Of a DNA stretch of 64,000 nt, positions 24,487 through 32,336 are shown in pieces (the stretch's first letter is position 1; each line of letters opens with the position of its first letter). The notes below the pieces were generated by a model. It worked only from the letters and a program-made list of their open reading frames with translations. It made no database searches and had not been told where the DNA came from. This stretch comes from Ketobacter sp036337295 (lineage in GTDB: Bacteria > Pseudomonadota > Gammaproteobacteria > Pseudomonadales > Ketobacteraceae). Both the position numbers and the translations under genes were made by a program. Location of the stretch: contig JAYZEN010000007.1 in NCBI GenBank assembly GCA_036337295.1, positions 124,001 through 188,000 on the forward strand, given 5' to 3'.

Positions 24487-26961
24487 GTGATTGCGAGTGC
24501 AGAAAAATCATTTAGGTTGAAGATGTTGTTGATGGCCGTGGGCTTGCTCGGATTGCAAATCAGCGGCTGTGGCGGAGACTACAGTGGCGAAGACGGTGGT
24601 GAGGGTGATGTGTCCGCAAGCCTGAATCCAACCACGTCGCCGGTGGAATCCGGTAATAATTCAGGTGCTTTAGAGCAGTATTTTGAGCAGTATATCGAAC
24701 CGCAAATGAGTTACTGCGGAGTCTGCCACACACCGGGTGGGGTGGCCGACACCGACGAAGGTGATCGCTTCTTGTTGCTGGGCAGCCAGAGCCACTACAA
24801 CAGCTTCGAGCAAGCATGGATGGACCTGGGTGGCGGTGTCGAAAGCAATTTGTTGCTGGTGGAAAACGCCCTGGCGTCCGAGCCTCATTCCGGCGGCAAA
24901 ACCTGGCCCCAGGGCAGCGAGATATACGGCCGGGTGGCCACCTTGCTGACTTGCTGGGATCAACCTGAAAGCTGCCCGTTGATCACACCCACTGAACCGG
25001 ACCCGGACCCAACCGATCCCACCGACCCGCCCACTACGCCCAATGGCTTCCCCTTGCTGGGCAGTTCCCACGGCAATCACGTCTGGAATGCATTCTGTGA
25101 AACCGCGGGGGATGACGCAGCGCTTCCCGCTGACCCGCGCACCTTGATTGTGGATGGGGTCAATGAGGAAAAAGCGGTCTATTTCAATTCTTTCTATCAG
25201 GACTGTCATGTCAATCTGCCGGAAAAAGATCAGGCTCCGAAAACCTGTGGCGATTACAAAGCTCGTGTTGCAGCGGGGGACTACTTTGCCAATCAGCGCG
25301 CAGCCATGACGAATCTTTCCGTGCCCTCCAATGTGCTCAATAATCTCTGGAAAGCCTGGGGACTGAAAGAGCGGCCGGCGAACTTTGATCAGCTGTTGAC
25401 GGAGCGCTACGGTTTCAACCCGGCGCCTTATCCCAATCCATACCCCCTGCCCGGCGAAGACCCCATTAACAGCAACGGCGGCAGCGGCCAGTTACCCATG
25501 GGCTTGATCCAGGGGCGTGATGATGACGGCAACTACAACGGACGCATCAGCATGAACTGCTACATCTGCCATGGTGGACAAATTGGTCACCAGTCCGATG
25601 GGGAAGGTTTGGGCCCGATCCCGGGAATGGGTAACACCAACACCGATATGATGATTCTAATGCGGGACATTTCCCGGGGATTAGTCGGTGGTCTGCTGCC
25701 TATCTCCCTGAACAATACCCGTGGCACGTCCAACGCGGTGGGCGCATTCGACATGCTCACCCTGGTGTGGGATGTGGACACCCTGTCGCTGGCACCCAAC
25801 CCGATCAAATTGCCGTTCAATCATTCCTATCACGGTAACCAGGATATGCCCAACTGGTGGAATTCAAGTCACCGCCCGCGTAAATTCTTCGACGGTGGTT
25901 TATCGGTGGATGCCACCCGTATCGATATGGCCGCAGCCGATCAGGTGAATCTGTTGCAAAGCGGTGCCAAGCGTCGGGCCGTGACAGAAGAGTGGGATCA
26001 GTTCCTGCAGGCTTATGTGGATGCTCAGGTGGCCCCGGCTTTCCCCGGAGAGATTGACGAAGCGCTGGCCAGCCAAGGCGCCATTATCTTTCATCAGAAA
26101 AATCTGTGGGCAGGCACCGACAACGCAACCATTCCCCAGCCGGAAGGTAACGGTTCCTGTGCCGGTTGCCATGGTGCCTATTCCCCCCGCTTCGTGAACG
26201 ACCCTGCGTTCTTGGAGGACCCGGCATTGGAGGGCGTTGCCTCCTACCTGGTGCCCTTGGACATCATCGGAACGGACCCGGCGCGGGCGCTGTCCATCTC
26301 ATCCGAAGTGCGTGAAGTGTTCAAGAGCACCTGGTGGGGCTACCCCGATGGTGTGGATGGGTATGTGCCTCCGGGTGAGAAAGGTGCGTTGAAGGAATAC
26401 CTGGATGACTTTGCCTATCCCATCATTAATCCGGAAGGACGACCTGTGCAGGGCCTGTGTGGCTGGGAAGAAAAGGTCGGCTATCTGGCACCACCGCTGT
26501 ATGGTGTGTGGGCGTCATCCCCGTACTTCCATAACGGCTCTGTTCCCACTCTGCGCCAGGTGTTGAAACCGGAGGAGCGCCCTGCGATCTGGAAGCGTTT
26601 GGATTCTCCGGTGGAAGGACGCGTGAAAGGCTACGACATGAGTCTGGCAGCCTATGATCTGGAAGCGCAGGTGGGCTGGAAGTATGAGGAGTTTTGCAGT
26701 CGCCTGGACACACCTGCGGAAGAATGCAGTGGCGATAACCGGGTGATCAACAATCTTCTGTACCAGTGGCTGGACAGCGTGAAAGACGATATCTGGATCT
26801 TCGGGTTCCTCAGCAAGCCCTATGGCACCCAAAGCCAGATTGATCGACGCAAGATCTTCAACACCCACGATTTCAGCAACAGCAATACGGGTCATGAGTT
26901 CACCGGTGTGTTGTCAGAAGCTGAGACCCGCGCGGTGATCGAGTATCTGAAAACCCTGTGA
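24487..26961 (+). CDS. Three-haem c-type cytochrome lipoprotein, RoxA/peroxidase-like
   Basis: GAGGAGAGGG lies just before the GTG at 24487, giving 824 residues. The signal peptide ends in a lipobox (QISGC), so the protein should be anchored in the envelope. Three CxxCH haem sites are present: CGVCH near residue 77, CYICH near 358 and CAGCH near 558. A Pro/Asp/Thr linker (about 170-185) separates the first haem region from a large catalytic-looking domain. The C-terminal APPLYGVWASSPYFHNGSVP resembles multi-haem cytochromes of the cytochrome-c-peroxidase and rubber-oxygenase (RoxA) group. Function is inferred only as oxidoreductase or electron carrier. It is translationally coupled to the tlpA-like gene. 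Confidence 0.82.
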   Translation: MIASAEKSFRLKMLLMAVGLLGLQISGCGGDYSGEDGGEGDVSASLNPTTSPVESGNNSGALEQYFEQYIEPQMSYCGVCHTPGGVADTDEGDRFLLLGSQSHYNSFEQAWMDLGGGVESNLLLVENALASEPHSGGKTWPQGSEIYGRVATLLTCWDQPESCPLITPTEPDPDPTDPTDPPTTPNGFPLLGSSHGNHVWNAFCETAGDDAALPADPRTLIVDGVNEEKAVYFNSFYQDCHVNLPEKDQAPKTCGDYKARVAAGDYFANQRAAMTNLSVPSNVLNNLWKAWGLKERPANFDQLLTERYGFNPAPYPNPYPLPGEDPINSNGGSGQLPMGLIQGRDDDGNYNGRISMNCYICHGGQIGHQSDGEGLGPIPGMGNTNTDMMILMRDISRGLVGGLLPISLNNTRGTSNAVGAFDMLTLVWDVDTLSLAPNPIKLPFNHSYHGNQDMPNWWNSSHRPRKFFDGGLSVDATRIDMAAADQVNLLQSGAKRRAVTEEWDQFLQAYVDAQVAPAFPGEIDEALASQGAIIFHQKNLWAGTDNATIPQPEGNGSCAGCHGAYSPRFVNDPAFLEDPALEGVASYLVPLDIIGTDPARALSISSEVREVFKSTWWGYPDGVDGYVPPGEKGALKEYLDDFAYPIINPEGRPVQGLCGWEEKVGYLAPPLYGVWASSPYFHNGSVPTLRQVLKPEERPAIWKRLDSPVEGRVKGYDMSLAAYDLEAQVGWKYEEFCSRLDTPAEECSGDNRVINNLLYQWLDSVKDDIWIFGFLSKPYGTQSQIDRRKIFNTHDFSNSNTGHEFTGVLSEAETRAVIEYLKTL

Positions 26962-27461
26962 TGATGCTGCGATCTGCGTTCACTGTATTGTGCTTGGCCG
27001 TTGTCTTCCTGTGGAAGGCCGCGGCCTTCGCCCAACCCATCCCGAACTTTGATTTGCCCCTGCTGGATAAGGCTGGAACCCTGAGCCTGGCAGACGTCAA
27101 AGGCAAGGTTGTGTATCTGGACTTCTGGGCCTCATGGTGCGGGCCCTGTGCGGTGTCCCTGCCGGAGTTGGAAAAGTTGCGGCGCCGGTTTCATCCCCAG
27201 GGATTCGAAGTGGTGGCCATCAACCTGGACAATTCGCAGGAAGATGCGCGGCGTTTTCTCCGGGATAAACAGATCAGCTATCCCATTTTATATGACCGCC
27301 AACAGCGGACCCCCGAGCAGTTCGGCGTGGCGGGCATGCCCACGGCGTTCCTGCTGGACCGGCAGGGGCGTTTGAGGGAAACCCATACCGGATTCAAACC
27401 GGGGGACACGGAAAAACTCACGAAAATGATTCAGCAACTATTGCAGGAAGAGGAGGGTTGA
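26961..27461 (+). CDS. TlpA-like periplasmic thioredoxin
   Basis: The start ATG overlaps the cytochrome stop (TGATG), indicating coupled translation; a GTG at 26958 is the alternative. A signal peptide (LCLAVVFLWKAAAFA) is followed by a thioredoxin-fold domain with VYLDFWASWCGPCAVSLPEL: Cys60 and Cys63 form the redox pair. The cis-proline loop is GVAGMPTAFLLD. Such proteins reduce disulfides outside the cytoplasm, often for cytochrome c maturation. Here the partner could be the cytochrome or the Cys tail of the next gene's product. The C-terminus (QQLLQEEEG) runs directly into the DUF4266 gene with another TGATG overlap. Confidence 0.9.
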   Translation: MMLRSAFTVLCLAVVFLWKAAAFAQPIPNFDLPLLDKAGTLSLADVKGKVVYLDFWASWCGPCAVSLPELEKLRRRFHPQGFEVVAINLDNSQEDARRFLRDKQISYPILYDRQQRTPEQFGVAGMPTAFLLDRQGRLRETHTGFKPGDTEKLTKMIQQLLQEEEG

Positions 27462-27688
27462 TGACGAGACATTATCGTTGGATATTGGCCTGTTGCGTCA
27501 GCGCCGGCTTGTTGGCCGGGTGCGAAACCGCGCCGGTAAAAGCCTGGCAGCGGGGTGACCTGGCCCGTACCGAAATGGCCTGGCAACCGGACCCTATGGA
27601 GTCCGCGTTTCGGGATCACGTGTATACGTCTAAAGAGGGCGCTTCCGGCGGTGTGGGCACCGGCGGTGGTGGTTGTGGTTGTTACTAG
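27461..27688 (+). CDS. DUF4266 small lipoprotein with Gly/Cys tail
   Basis: The 75-residue product has a lipoprotein signal ending LLAGC (about residue 21), a conserved-looking core KAWQRGDLARTEMAWQPDP, and a C-terminus SGGVGTGGGGCGCY. This pattern is that of the DUF4266 family, whose members usually lie beside DUF3570 and ApbE genes. The Gly-rich tail with two cysteines could hold a metal or serve as substrate of the adjacent TlpA protein; both are inference. The start overlaps the tlpA stop, with AGGAAGAGGAGG upstream. Confidence 0.85.
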   Translation: MTRHYRWILACCVSAGLLAGCETAPVKAWQRGDLARTEMAWQPDPMESAFRDHVYTSKEGASGGVGTGGGGCGCY

Positions 27689-27700
27689 TAAAGAGAACGC

Positions 27701-28864
27701 ATGAATAACAATAAAAGAAACCCCGGGGCATTGGCTGCGTTAACGGGGGCGGCGCTGGCGTTGCCGGCCATTGCGCAACTGGCACAGGCGGCGGAAATGC
27801 CGACCAAAGCAGAAATCGGTTATCGCTATTCGGATTACCAGGAAGACGATGTGGACGCCGACAAGGTGCTGGTGGGCAGCACCGAACGCTACGACATCGA
27901 CACCCATCAGTTCAAATTGGTGGCGCCGCTCGGGGAGCGTACCTCGCTCACTGTGGATGCCATGTATGAAACGATGACCGGTGCTTCGGCCATGAGTGTG
28001 GTGCAACCCCCTCAGGGTGAAGCCATGCTGATCATGACCGGCGCGAGCATCAAGGAAGAGCGCACCGATGTGTCGGCTGAGTTGCGTCGCTACGGTGATG
28101 CTGGCAGCAAAGCGGTCGCTTTGGGTTACTCCACCGAGGACGATTATGAGGCCATCAACGGCAGCCTGGATATGGAGCGGGATAGCACCGATGGCGTCAC
28201 CACCTGGTCCGGTGGGCTTGGCTTCTCCTATGATGAGCTGGAGCCCGTCCAGGAACCGGGCATCAACCGGGTCACCTCGGAAGACCGCTGGTTTATCAAT
28301 GGCTATGTGGCGCGGGCCAAAGTGCACAGCCCGGTGTGGCAAACCCAGGTGGGTCTCTATCTTGGACTGTACGACGGCTATCTGGATGACCCCTATCGCA
28401 GCCGCGACATCCGCCCTGACAGTCGTCAGCAAGTGGCGATTTCCGCCCGTTCCCGTTATTTTTTCACCGGCATAAAGGCCGCCCTGCACGCCGACTACCG
28501 CTATTACTCGGATGACTGGGGCATTGCCGCCCATACCCTGGAGTTGGCCTGGCATCAGACCATCACCACCGGGTTACGGGTTTCACCTCGAATCCGCTAC
28601 TACTCGCAAAGCCAGGCGGATTTTTATGTGGAAGCGGACAGTGGAACCCGGGAGGGTGATCAGTCATCGGACTATCGCCTGTCGCCCTATGGTGCCATCG
28701 CCTATGGCCTGGGATTGGGATACTATCAACCCAATTACAGCCTGCTGCTGTATGTCGAGCAGTACGACAGTGACGCTGACTATGCATTGAAGTCGGTGTC
28801 CACTGCCAATCCGTTCCTGGTGGATTACACCTTGATGACCGTTGGAATGGATTATCGGTTTTAA
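27701..28864 (+). CDS. DUF3570 outer-membrane protein with two TGAS motifs
   Basis: A signal peptide (about residues 1-31) precedes a 355-residue beta-rich protein with alternating aromatic strands and a terminal Phe (VGMDYRF), typical of an outer-membrane barrel; AEIGYRYSDYQEDDVD and the overall layout fit DUF3570. Two T-G-A-S motifs occur, at residues 93-96 (ETMTGASAMS) and 113-116 (IMTGASIKEE). ApbE enzymes attach FMN to the last Thr/Ser of (D)xx[S/T]GA[T/S], so either could be a flavinylation site; the first, with Glu at the Asp position, is closer. The apbE gene follows 40 bp downstream. Flavinylation itself is a hypothesis. Confidence 0.82.
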   Translation: MNNNKRNPGALAALTGAALALPAIAQLAQAAEMPTKAEIGYRYSDYQEDDVDADKVLVGSTERYDIDTHQFKLVAPLGERTSLTVDAMYETMTGASAMSVVQPPQGEAMLIMTGASIKEERTDVSAELRRYGDAGSKAVALGYSTEDDYEAINGSLDMERDSTDGVTTWSGGLGFSYDELEPVQEPGINRVTSEDRWFINGYVARAKVHSPVWQTQVGLYLGLYDGYLDDPYRSRDIRPDSRQQVAISARSRYFFTGIKAALHADYRYYSDDWGIAAHTLELAWHQTITTGLRVSPRIRYYSQSQADFYVEADSGTREGDQSSDYRLSPYGAIAYGLGLGYYQPNYSLLLYVEQYDSDADYALKSVSTANPFLVDYTLMTVGMDYRF

Positions 28865-28904
28865 GATCCGCAAATAAAGTCATCATCAAAAAGGGGGGGC
28901 GCAG

Positions 28905-29807
28905 GTGCAGAAGCGGGAATACCACAAGCATGCCTTCCACGCCATGGGCTCCCCCTGCACTCTGCACCTGTATCTTGACCCAACCGCTGCGACCGATACC
29001 GTCATCCAGGTGGTGGTGGGTGAGGTGCTGCGCCTGGAACAGAAATTCTCCCGCTACCGTGACGACAGCCTGGCGGCTGACATCATGCAGGCCGCCGCCC
29101 GCGGCGTGTCCATCGAACTGGATGCCGAATCCGCGGGCTTGCTGGATTATGCGGCCACCCTCTGGCAGCAGAGCGACGGTTTGTTTGATATCACCTCCGG
29201 CCTGCTGCGGCGGGTGTGGGATTTGAAGTCCGGGCGCGTTCCCAGCGAGCAGGCGGTGTCAGAGATTCTGCCCCACATCGGCTGGGACAAGCTGGACTGG
29301 CGCAATCCGGTACTGGGCTTTCCCCACGCCGGCATGGAAGTGGACTTCGGTGGCTATGTGAAGGAATACGCCGCCGACAGTGCGGCGGCGGTGGCCCGGC
29401 AGCAGGGAGTGGAGCATGGCCTGATTGAATTGGGCGGTGATATCCGGGTGATCGGGCCCCACCCGGATGGCAGACCCTGGCAGGTAGGGGTGCGGCATCC
29501 CCGACAGGAAGGGGTGGTGTTGGCGCAGGTGGCCCTGGAGCAGGGCGCCGTGGCCAGCAGTGGGGATTATGAGCGGGCCATGGTGGTGGATGGCAAGCGT
29601 TATGGCCACATCCTGAACCCCAAGACCGGTTGGCCGGTGTGTGGGTTGATGGCGGTCACGGTGCTGGCAGAGCATTGCCTGCTGGCGGGCACGGCCTGTA
29701 CCGTTGCCATGTTAAAAGGTGAACAAGGTCCGCCCTGGCTGGATCAACTGGGGCTGACCTGGATGGCCATGGATGAGCACGGCGCGGTGCTGGGGAATCT
29801 GGTCTGA
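28905..29807 (+). CDS. apbE: FAD:protein FMN transferase (ApbE family), no signal peptide
   Basis: ApbE enzymes transfer FMN from FAD to Thr/Ser of target proteins. Motifs seen are HAMGSPC near the N-terminus, GLFDITSGLL, DFGGYVKEYAAD, IELGGDIRVIG, AVASSGDYERAM and GHILNPKTGWPV. The C-terminal metal-site segment, usually ADA..TA, is AGTACTVAM here, so the Asp that coordinates Mg in characterised enzymes is Gly. The N-terminus MQKREYHKHAFHAMG has no signal peptide or lipobox, unlike classical periplasmic ApbE, and there is no room for a longer start after the DUF3570 stop. The GTG start has GGGGGGCGCAG upstream. It is the last gene of the operon and ends 1 bp before the convergent nadB stop. 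Confidence 0.88.
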   Translation: MQKREYHKHAFHAMGSPCTLHLYLDPTAATDTVIQVVVGEVLRLEQKFSRYRDDSLAADIMQAAARGVSIELDAESAGLLDYAATLWQQSDGLFDITSGLLRRVWDLKSGRVPSEQAVSEILPHIGWDKLDWRNPVLGFPHAGMEVDFGGYVKEYAADSAAAVARQQGVEHGLIELGGDIRVIGPHPDGRPWQVGVRHPRQEGVVLAQVALEQGAVASSGDYERAMVVDGKRYGHILNPKTGWPVCGLMAVTVLAEHCLLAGTACTVAMLKGEQGPPWLDQLGLTWMAMDEHGAVLGNLV

Positions 29808-29808
29808 G

Positions 29809-31434
29809 TCAGGGTGAGTCGGCCCAGGCATCCGCCGCGTAATTGCCCGGCACCAGCAAGGTGTCCCGCGCTTCAGTGTCTGTGTCAGGATAATCCAGGG
29901 TGTAGTGCAGGCCACGACTTTCTTTGCGCGCCAGGGCGCAGCGGATGATGAGCTCGGCAATCTGCACCAGGTTGCGCAATTCGATCAGGTCGTTACTGAC
30001 CTTGAAGTTGCCGTAGTATTCCAGGATCTCCTGCTTCAGCAGATTGACCCGGTGGGTGGCCCGCTGCAGGCGCTTGTCAGTGCGCACAATACCAACATAG
30101 TCCCACATGAAGCGTCGCAGCTCCTCCCAGTTGTGGGAAATCACCACCGCTTCGTCGGAGTCGGTCACCTGGCTTTCATCCCAGCTGGGAATGGCGGGCA
30201 TGTCCGGCGCCGATCCCAACAAATCCCCGATATCCTTGCTGGCGGAAATGGCGAACACCATGCATTCCAGCAACGAGTTGCTGGCCATGCGGTTGGCGCC
30301 GTGCAGCCCGGTGAAAGCAGTCTCGCCGATGGCGTACAAGCCGCCCAGGTCGGTGCGGCCGCGCAGGTCCGTCAACACCCCTCCGCAGGTGTAATGGGCT
30401 GCTGGTACCACCGGGATGGCTTCCTGGCAGATGTCGATACCCAGGCTTTTGCAACGATCATAGACCGTGGGAAAGTGACTGCGGATGAAGTCCTTGGGCT
30501 TGTGGCTGATATCCAGATACAGGCAGTCCACCCCCAGCCGTTTCATTTCGTGGTCAATGGCGCGGGCCACAATGTCCCGGGGAGCCAATTCGCCCATCTC
30601 GTGGAAGCGGTCCATAAAGCGTTCGCCGTTGGGTAACCGAAGCAGGCCGCCTTCACCACGAATGGCTTCGGTGATGAGGAAGGAGCGCGCTTCCGGGTGG
30701 TAAAGGCAGGTGGGGTGGAACTGGTTGAACTCCATGTTGCCCACCCGGCAACCGGCGCGCCAGGCCATGGCAATGCCATCGCCGGTGGCCACATCCGGAT
30801 TGGAGGTGTACAGGTAGGCCTTACTGGCGCCGCCGGTGGCCAGCAGCACAAACTTGGCTTCGTGTACCTCCACCTCGAGGGTTTCGTTGTTCAGCACATA
30901 AGCCCCAAATACCCGTTTGCCCCGCAACCCCAGTTTCTGGCTGGTGATCAGGTCGATGGCAACTCGGGATTCGAACAGGCTGACGTTCTCCTGCTGCTGG
31001 ACCTTCTCGATCAGGGTACTGGAGATGGCAAAGCCGGTAGCGTCCGCCGCATGGATCACCCGCCGGTGGCTGTGGCCACCTTCCCGGGTCAGGTGGTATT
31101 CGCGCCGGCCGTCGTCGTGGATCTCCCGGGTGAAGCCCACGCCCTGGCGGATCAACCAGCGAATGGCGTCGGGGCCGTTCTCCACGGTAAAGCGCACGGC
31201 GTTCTCCCGGCATAAGCCACCCCCCGCTATCAGGGTGTCATTGATGTGGGCCTCCACGGAATCCCCCTCATCCAGCACCGCCGCCACGCCACCCTGGGCA
31301 TAATAGGTGTTGGCCGCAGTGAGCGGTCCCTTGCTGAGTACCCCCACTTTGCTGAAGGGAGCCAGGTGCAGGGCGGCTGTCAAACCGGCAGCGCCACTGC
31401 CGATGATCAGAATGTCGTGCTTGAATCGAGTCAT
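29809..31434 (-). CDS. nadB: L-aspartate oxidase
   Basis: This FAD enzyme oxidises L-aspartate to iminoaspartate, the first step of de novo NAD synthesis. The FAD motif DILIIGSGAAGLTAALHLA starts near residue 7; other family motifs are YYAQGGVAAVLDEGDSVEAH, FNQFHPTCLYHPEARSFLIT, EAIRGEGGLLRLPNGERFMD, and GETAFTGLHGANRMASNSLL. At 541 residues it is of normal length. It is divergent from rpoE, as in E. coli and Pseudomonas. Confidence 0.96.
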   Translation of the reverse strand: MTRFKHDILIIGSGAAGLTAALHLAPFSKVGVLSKGPLTAANTYYAQGGVAAVLDEGDSVEAHINDTLIAGGGLCRENAVRFTVENGPDAIRWLIRQGVGFTREIHDDGRREYHLTREGGHSHRRVIHAADATGFAISSTLIEKVQQQENVSLFESRVAIDLITSQKLGLRGKRVFGAYVLNNETLEVEVHEAKFVLLATGGASKAYLYTSNPDVATGDGIAMAWRAGCRVGNMEFNQFHPTCLYHPEARSFLITEAIRGEGGLLRLPNGERFMDRFHEMGELAPRDIVARAIDHEMKRLGVDCLYLDISHKPKDFIRSHFPTVYDRCKSLGIDICQEAIPVVPAAHYTCGGVLTDLRGRTDLGGLYAIGETAFTGLHGANRMASNSLLECMVFAISASKDIGDLLGSAPDMPAIPSWDESQVTDSDEAVVISHNWEELRRFMWDYVGIVRTDKRLQRATHRVNLLKQEILEYYGNFKVSNDLIELRNLVQIAELIIRCALARKESRGLHYTLDYPDTDTEARDTLLVPGNYAADAWADSP

Positions 31435-31610
31435 GGAGGTCTTTCCGGCGGATCACCGCCAAATACTGTTATAAAGGCTGCCTGTTGGGCCGCGAAAAGG
31501 GCTATTATAGCGCCACAACCCCGGTGGCGCGCCAGTTTATACACGGAGAGTCCACGCCAAGCGGGCATTCCGCCCAGATGCGGAAAACACAACCCGAGCG
31601 GCAGGGCCAT

Positions 31611-31638
31611 GGAACTTTGCCCGTCGCCAAGGGTCTTT
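31611..31638 (+). promoter_or_regulatory. Candidate sigma-E (AlgU) promoter for rpoE
   Basis: GGAACTT at 31611-31617 is the full sigma-E -35 element, and TCTTT at 31634-31638, 16 bp later, resembles the -10 consensus (TCTGA/TCAAA). It lies 55 bp before rpoE, as expected for an autoregulated promoter. The -10 is imperfect. Confidence 0.6.
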
Positions 31639-31692
31639 ATACATATGCTCCCGTAAATCGTAGTTGGGGGCCGGAATGGGGAGTTTTGATAA

Positions 31693-32268
31693 ATGGCTGA
31701 GCGTCATCCCGATCAGCTGTTGGTAGAGCGTGTACAGAAAGGTGATAAAAGAGCCTTTGACTTACTGGTAAAGAAATATCAACACAAGGTTCTGGCCGTG
31801 ATCAGCCGCTTTGTGAGAGACCCGGACGAAGCCATGGATGTGGCACAGGACGCCTTTGTAAAAGCGTATCGGGCTCTGGATCGTTTTCGCGGAGACAGCG
31901 CATTTTATACCTGGATCTACCGCATCGCCGTGAACACGGCCAAGAACCATTTGGTATCGAAGGGGCGCAGGCCGCCGGACACGGATGTGGAAGTCAGTGA
32001 CGCAGAATACTACAGCGGTGGCGATGCCTTGCATGAATCCGCCGATCCCGAGAAAGAGTTGATGCGGGATCAGCTGGAGCAGGTTGTGTATGAGGCATTG
32101 CGTGAATTGCCCGATGATTTGCGAACTGCGGTGACATTGCGCGAATTTGACGGTCTTAGTTATGAAGAGATTGCGGAAGTTATGGATTGTCCGGTAGGGA
32201 CAGTCCGATCCCGGATCTTCCGGGGGCGGGAAGCAATCGATAAACGTATCCAGGCTATGCGGGTCTAA
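31693..32268 (+). CDS. rpoE: RNA polymerase sigma-E factor (RpoE/AlgU)
   Basis: This ECF sigma factor directs the envelope-stress response. Region 2 (KKYQHKVLAVISRFVRDPDE, DVAQDAFVKAYRALDRFRGD, FYTWIYRIAVNTAKNHL) and region 4 (LRELPDDLRTAVTLREFDGL, SYEEIAEVMDCPVGTVRSRI) are nearly identical to AlgU/RpoE of Pseudomonas and E. coli. The 191-residue length is exact for the family. It heads rpoE-rseA-rseB-rseC; its activity is held back by the RseA anti-sigma factor. Confidence 0.96.
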   Translation: MAERHPDQLLVERVQKGDKRAFDLLVKKYQHKVLAVISRFVRDPDEAMDVAQDAFVKAYRALDRFRGDSAFYTWIYRIAVNTAKNHLVSKGRRPPDTDVEVSDAEYYSGGDALHESADPEKELMRDQLEQVVYEALRELPDDLRTAVTLREFDGLSYEEIAEVMDCPVGTVRSRIFRGREAIDKRIQAMRV

Positions 32269-32336
32269 ACCTGTACAACCTGGGTCATAAAGTCATAAAA
32301 AAGTATCAAGCAGGCTAAAGAGCAGGTTAAAAGGTT

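Noticed and set aside
29905..30636. 243-codon plus-strand open frame
   Set aside because: Antisense shadow of nadB with atypical composition.
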